Positions 33,322 through 36,893 of a stretch of 36,893 bases of DNA are shown in pieces. The notes below the pieces were generated by a model. The model ran no database searches. It was not told the DNA's origin and was given only the letters and a program-made list of their open reading frames with translations. Positions within the stretch are counted from its first letter, which is position 1. Each line of letters opens with the position of its first letter. This DNA comes from an uncultured Clostridium sp. (GTDB taxonomy: Bacteria; Bacillota; Clostridia; TANB77; CAG-508), in NCBI GenBank assembly GCA_947088765.1, contig CAMUHU010000009.1, forward strand, positions 1-36,893, read 5' to 3'. The translations under genes were made by a program, and so were the position numbers.

Positions 33322-33357
33322 ACTAAAAAGTGCCATAATAATGGCATTTTTTAGTTT
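33320..33357 (+). terminator. Terminator after acpP
   Basis: A stem of about 16 bp, AAACTAAAAAGTGCCAT paired with ATGGCATTTTTTAGTTT, with an AATA loop and one G-U pair; the right arm contains the T-run. Confidence 0.88.
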
Positions 33358-33365
33358 ATAAAACA

Positions 33366-33395
33366 TTGACAAAAATATTGTATTATATATATAAT
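33366..33395 (+). promoter_or_regulatory. Promoter of hpf
   Basis: TTGACA (33366-33371) and TATAAT (33390-33395) with an 18-bp spacer. Confidence 0.8.
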
Positions 33396-33442
33396 AGGTT
33401 TAAATATAATATAAACAAGTTATAAGAAAAGGAGAGATAGTT

Positions 33443-33979
33443 ATGAACATTAAAGTTACAGGAAAAGATGTAAAAGTTACAGATGCAATAAAAGATTATG
33501 CAGAAAAAAAATTAGAGAGAATTGAGAAGTATTTTGAAGGAGAAGATATAGACTCAATAGTTACAGTAAAATCAGAAAAAAATACACAAGTAGCAGAATT
33601 ACAAGTAAACACAAAATTTGATATATTTAGAGCTGTAACAGAACATGCAGACCTTTATGCTGCAATAGACAAAAATATAGATATATTAGAAGGACAAATA
33701 AGAAAATATAAAACAAGAAAAGATAAAATGAATAGAGACAATTCCTTAAAAGTTAAAGAAACAGTATTTACAGAAGAAGTGAAACCTATTGAAGATGAAA
33801 TTATAAAAACATTATATTATGAAATAAAACCAATGGCTCCAGAAGATGCGAAGCTAAAATTACAAGAAAAACCAGGAAATAATTTCTATACATTTATAAA
33901 TATTGATACAGGTAAAGTGAATGTGATTTTTAGACTAAAGGATAGTAAGAATTATGGTCTAGTAGAACCACAAAACTAA
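33443..33979 (+). CDS. hpf: Ribosome hibernation promoting factor, long form
   Basis: The protein has 178 residues. The N-terminal domain (MNIKVTGKDVKVTDAIKDYAEKKLERIEKYFEG, HADLYAAIDKNIDILEGQIRKYKTRKD) binds the ribosome's decoding region. After a linker with EEVKPIEDEIIKTLYYEIKPMAPEDAKLKL comes the C-terminal dimerisation domain, which drives 100S ribosome dimer formation in stationary phase. The length fits the long form of Firmicutes. The ribosome binding site is AAAGGAGAG. Confidence 0.96.
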   Translation: MNIKVTGKDVKVTDAIKDYAEKKLERIEKYFEGEDIDSIVTVKSEKNTQVAELQVNTKFDIFRAVTEHADLYAAIDKNIDILEGQIRKYKTRKDKMNRDNSLKVKETVFTEEVKPIEDEIIKTLYYEIKPMAPEDAKLKLQEKPGNNFYTFINIDTGKVNVIFRLKDSKNYGLVEPQN

Positions 33980-34032
33980 AAATTCAAAAGATAATTGTCA
34001 TCTGGTGTTGTTGTTCTTCAAAAGAAAATCCT

Positions 34033-34055
34033 CGGCGTACAACAGTACGCCTACA
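34033..34055 (-). repeat. TGTAGG-type palindromic repeat, inverted
   Basis: GGCGTAC (34034-34040) and GTACGCC (34045-34051) form a 7-bp stem, and the CTACA at 34051-34055 marks the reverse orientation of the family. Longer flanks (TCAAAAGAAA, TTTCTTTTTTGA) can extend the stem. Confidence 0.7.
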
Positions 34056-34116
34056 GTATTTCTTTTTTGAATGCCTAGCCATATAACAATTCCTTTTTGA
34101 ATTTTGAATTGAATAC

Positions 34117-34228
34117 TGTAGGGGTGGCAGAAGTAAGAGAAAGAGTACAGGAAGAAAAGTTTTTCTTTCTGTATTCTTTTACGAAGAGGTATGGAAAATT
34201 TGGCATTGCCAAATTTTCTGAGCGTCCG
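34117..34228 (+). repeat. Longer element with TGTAGGGG-family ends
   Basis: It starts TGTAGGGGTGG at 34117 and ends GCGTCCG at 34222-34228, like short family members, but is about 110 bp long. Its interior holds an imperfect long hairpin (34133-34182, GTAAGAGAAAGAG opposite CTGTATTCTTTTAC) and a perfect 12-bp inverted repeat GAAAATTTGGCA-T-TGCCAAATTTTC at 34194-34218. No gene lies in this 290-bp gap. Confidence 0.6.
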
Positions 34229-34269
34229 TTTTGCAGTAATATGTATAAAATATGTAAAGGAAAAAAGAT

Positions 34270-35167
34270 ATGAAAATAGGAATAGATATTGGTGGAAGCC
34301 ATATTGCGGTAGGATTAGTTGAAAGCAATGGCAATATTGTAGTAAAAAAAGAAAAGAACATAATTGCAGAGGACAGGAAGAATATAGAAAAATTTATAGA
34401 AGAAACAATCGCAATATCCATAAATGAAATTTTAAGGAATAATAAAACTAAATCGAAAGACATAGAAATGATAGGAATAGCATGTCCAGGAAGCTCAAAA
34501 GATGGTGTAATTGTTAAAGCAGAAAATCTTAGAATATATAATTTCCCAATAATAGAAAAATTGCAAAGATATTTTTCAGCACCAATAAAGCTATCAAATG
34601 ATGCTAAATGTGCAGGATTATGCGAAAAGAAATATGGAGCATTAAAGGAATATGAAGATGCAATATTTATGTGTCTAGGTACAGGAATTGGGGGAGCAGT
34701 TTTTATGAATGGAAAAATGCTAATACCTAAAAAATATCTTGGTATGGAGCTAGGACATATGACGATAAAAAAAGATGGACTAGAATGCACATGTGGCAGA
34801 AAGCGGATGTTTTGAAATCTATGCTTCAATGAAAAGATTAAAAGATAAGATTGCAAAAAGATTAAATTTATCAGAAGACTTAAATGGAGAAATTATATTT
34901 GAATTTGCAAGAAGGAATATGAATAAAATCGAAAACATATTAGAAGAATTTGCAGATGATTTAGCAGAAGGAATAACGAATGCAGTAAATATATTTGAGC
35001 CAGAAGCAATCTGCATAGGAGGAAGTTATGTATATCATACAGACATATTAGAAGAAAAAGTAAAGAATGCTTTAAATAAAGCAAAAACATATAACAACGA
35101 AATACCAAAAATAGTAACAGCACAATTTGGGAATGATTCGGGAATAATAGGAGCAACACTATTGTAA
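34270..35167 (+). pseudogene. ROK-family sugar kinase (glucokinase-like), one-base frameshift
   Basis: The first frame (34270-34815) encodes the ROK N-terminus: GIDIGGSHIAVGLVESNGNI (phosphate-binding), IGIACPGSSKDGVIV, LSNDAKCAGLCEKKYG with the catalytic Asp, CLGTGIGGAVFMNGKML and the ExGHM motif MELGHMTI. It then breaks inside the zinc motif. TGTGGCAGAAAGCGG reads as CGRKRMF and stop; removing one A gives CTCGRSGCFEIYASM, the expected CxCGxxGCxE. The second half runs from about 34800 to a TAA at 35165-35167 and ends FEPEAICIGGSYVYHTDI...GNDSGIIGATLL. Translation would give a 181-residue truncated protein. A sequencing error is possible. Confidence 0.88.
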
Positions 35168-35284
35168 GTATGCAAAAAAGCGAAGCGAATTTTGCAATAC
35201 TTTACAATAGTGTTGCTCCGCCAGCACCATGGAAAATTTTCGAAGAAAATTTTACTGGGAATAATAGGAGCAACATTGTTGTAA
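35140..35284 (+). repeat. Duplicated and inverted copies of the ROK gene 3' end
   Basis: The last 28 bases of the ROK gene (35140-35167) recur at 35257-35284 with two mismatches, including the stop. A reverse-complement copy of the final 18 bases lies between (35202-35219). The first and inverted copies with the flanking GTATGCAAAA/TTTTGCAATAC form a hairpin of about 28 paired bases. A further small palindrome, AAAATTTTC-GAA-GAAAATTTT, lies at 35233-35253. Confidence 0.85.
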
Positions 35285-35327
35285 AGTGCAAACACAAACT
35301 TGTATTTAATATAAAATGTATTAAATA

Positions 35328-35356
35328 TTGATTTATAATAGTTAATATGCTAAAAT
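35328..35356 (+). promoter_or_regulatory. Promoter of the ogg gene
   Basis: TTGATT at 35328-35333 and TAAAAT at 35351-35356 with 17 bp between. Confidence 0.65.
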
Positions 35357-35384
35357 AAAACCAAAAGAAAAGGAATAATAAGAA

Positions 35385-36248
35385 ATGGAAGAACAAGAAT
35401 ATATATTAAAAAATGTAAAATCATTTGAGCCAAAACACATATTTGAATGTGGGCAATGCTTTAGATGGGATAAAGAAGAAGATAATTCATATACAGGTAT
35501 ATTTGGAAATAATATTTTGAACGTAAAAAAGGATAAAGAAGATATTATATTAAAAGGTATATGTAATGGAAATATAGAAGAGATATGTAAAAAATATTTT
35601 GATTTAGAAACAGACTATGACAAAATAAAAAATAAATTAGCAAATATAGATGAATACTTAGCAAATAGTATCAATTATGGAAAAGGAATCAGAATTTTAA
35701 ATCAAGATTTATGGGAAACAATAATATCTTTTGAAATTTCTGCAAATAATAATATTCCTAGGATAAAAGGAATAATAGATAGAATATGCAAAAACTATGG
35801 TAATGAAATTAAATGGAATGAAAAAACATATTATACATTTCCAAGTATACAACAATTAAGTAAAGCTAGTATAGAAGACTTAAGAAAATTAGGACTAGGA
35901 TTTAGGGATAAGAGAATATATGAAACAACACAAATATTCTTAAAAGGACAAATGACTTTAGAAGAATTAGAAAATGAACAAGACACAGAAAAAGTCAAAG
36001 AAAAGCTATTAACATTACCAGGAGTTGGACCAAAAGTTGCAGATTGCATATTATTATTCTCTTTAAAAAGATATGAGGTATTTCCAATAGATGTATGGGT
36101 ACGAAGAGTCATGAATGAATTATATATACATCAAGAAGATGAAGAAAAAGTATCAAAAAGACAATTACAAAAATTAGCAAAAGATAAATACTCAAATTTG
36201 GCAGGGCTAGCACAACAATATTTATTTTATTGGAAGAGAGAAGCTTAA
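35385..36248 (+). CDS. ogg: 8-oxoguanine DNA glycosylase/AP lyase (Ogg1 family)
   Basis: The protein has 287 residues. It removes 8-oxoguanine from DNA and cleaves the abasic strand. The N-terminal domain carries ECGQCFRWDKEEDNSYTGIFG, typical of Ogg1 (QxFRW). The helix-hairpin-helix is LLTLPGVGPKVADCILLFSLKRYEVFPIDVWVRRVM; its Lys in GPKVADC is the Schiff-base residue and the Asp in PIDVW the catalytic acid. The C-terminus ends LAGLAQQYLFYWKREA, as in clostridial Ogg. It precedes addB and has its own promoter. Confidence 0.93.
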   Translation: MEEQEYILKNVKSFEPKHIFECGQCFRWDKEEDNSYTGIFGNNILNVKKDKEDIILKGICNGNIEEICKKYFDLETDYDKIKNKLANIDEYLANSINYGKGIRILNQDLWETIISFEISANNNIPRIKGIIDRICKNYGNEIKWNEKTYYTFPSIQQLSKASIEDLRKLGLGFRDKRIYETTQIFLKGQMTLEELENEQDTEKVKEKLLTLPGVGPKVADCILLFSLKRYEVFPIDVWVRRVMNELYIHQEDEEKVSKRQLQKLAKDKYSNLAGLAQQYLFYWKREA

Positions 36249-36322
36249 AAAAGGAAGGAGTAAAATTAAAATAGTACAATATGTTAAAATAATTTAAAAG
36301 TCTATAGAAAAGGGCAAGGTAT

Positions 36323-36893
36323 ATGAGTTTAAGATTAATATATGGAAAATCAGGAACAGGAAAAAGTGAATATATATTAAAAGAAATTAGTAATTTAATA
36401 GATAATGAAGAAAAGATATACATTATAACACCAGAGCAATTTTCTTTTACATTAGAAACAAAATTACTTGAAACAATAAAGGAAGAAGCAGTTATAAATG
36501 CAGAAGTATTAACATTTAATCGTATGGCACATAGAGTAAAAAGTGAAGTTGGTGGACTCACCAAAACAGATTTATCTTCATATGGAAAATCAATGATAAT
36601 ATATGACATTTTAGATAAGAATAAGAAAGAATTAAAATTACTAGGAAAATCTGCTAAAAATGTAGAAATTATATCAAGACTTATCACAGAACTAAAAACA
36701 CATTGGATAAAATTAGAAGATATAGAAAAAGTAATAGAAGATGAAAAAGACATATACTTAAAAAGTAAATTACAAGACATATTATGCATATATAAAAAAT
36801 TTGAAGAAAGAATAAAAAACAATTTTATAGATGAAAATGATACTTTAACAATACTTGCAAATCAATTATCATATACTAATATGTTTGAAAACA
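36323..36893 (+). CDS. addB: AddB helicase-exonuclease subunit, 5' part, cut by window edge
   Basis: The frame starts at ATG 36323 behind AAGG and stays open to the end of the window (190 codons seen). The N-terminus is SLRLIYGKSGTGKSEYILKEISNLI, a P-loop, then KIYIITPEQFSFTLETKLLETI and VLTFNRMAHRV, the usual start of AddB (about 1,150 residues). AddB forms the AddAB complex with AddA, which processes double-strand breaks. The rest of the gene, including its four-Cys iron-sulfur site, lies outside. Confidence 0.93.
   Translation, partial: MSLRLIYGKSGTGKSEYILKEISNLIDNEEKIYIITPEQFSFTLETKLLETIKEEAVINAEVLTFNRMAHRVKSEVGGLTKTDLSSYGKSMIIYDILDKNKKELKLLGKSAKNVEIISRLITELKTHWIKLEDIEKVIEDEKDIYLKSKLQDILCIYKKFEERIKNNFIDENDTLTILANQLSYTNMFEN

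Noticed and set aside
34790-34815. Programmed +1 frameshift in the ROK gene
   Set aside because: No stop-codon-limited slippery site, rare codon or stimulatory structure is seen; one extra A explains it more simply.
34179-34856. A 225-codon - strand frame over the ROK gene
   Set aside because: It is antisense to conserved ROK motifs and has no plausible start signal.
36109-36822. A 237-codon - strand frame over ogg and addB
   Set aside because: It spans two genes on the opposite strand with recognisable motifs; the frame itself is Leu/Phe/Ser-rich with no family features.

Overview
The window is about 36.9 kb of very AT-rich DNA, almost all coding on the + strand. The gene content points to a low-GC, probably uncultured or gut-type clostridial Firmicute with a sporulation heritage: spoVS, ylxM-ffh, khpA next to rpsP, recD2, typA, long-form hpf, a clostridial-type ogg, and the start of addB. 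Promoters are close to the sigma-A consensus, with 17-18 bp spacers. The species cannot be named from the sequence alone.

Layout. 1-1090: a degraded ISNCY/IS1202-like insertion sequence on the - strand, broken by a stop codon and a frameshift and cut by the window edge. 1266-2891: three small unrecognised genes in one operon (two membrane proteins and a zinc-ribbon protein). 3079-4777: a PadR repressor overlapping a HAAS-domain/SEDS (FtsW/RodA-like) fusion gene, with a palindromic operator on the promoter. 4869-5429: manganese exporter mntP. 5693-9494: a heterodimeric ABC exporter. 9633-13689: the conserved ylxM-ffh-rpsP-khpA-rimM-trmD-rplS cluster for SRP and ribosome maturation. 13770-14974: YmdB-type phosphodiesterase and SpoVS. 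15098-18049: thiN and recD2. 18210-20399: a P-loop/Asp23 fusion gene, cmk and plsC. 20502-22993: typA and trmR. 23109-24678: a FAD-dependent oxidoreductase with a frameshift. 24845-28336: a GT-C-like membrane protein and two pseudouridine synthases. 28453-31213: an acyl-CoA synthetase and an unrecognised gene. 31431-31611: two tRNA genes. 31901-33979: plsX, acpP, hpf. 34270-36893: a frameshifted ROK kinase, ogg, and the 5' end of addB.

How the genes work together. Most are housekeeping: co-translational targeting and ribosome/tRNA modification (ffh, rimM, trmD, khpA, rluB, RluD family, trmR, typA, hpf), phospholipid and fatty-acid supply (plsX, acpP, plsC, acyl-CoA synthetase), and DNA repair (recD2, ogg, addB).

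The features that ordinary annotation would not explain are mostly at the level of DNA structure. At least eleven copies of a short palindromic repeat beginning TGTAGGGG sit between genes in both orientations, and one supplies the last codons of a gene. The 3' ends of acpP and of the ROK kinase gene have been duplicated, the latter with an added inverted copy that forms a giant hairpin. Three reading frames are each interrupted by what looks like one extra base. The best candidates for under-described protein systems are the PadR/HAAS-SEDS pair and the P-loop/Asp23 fusion. No CRISPR array, prophage or obvious new defence system was found.
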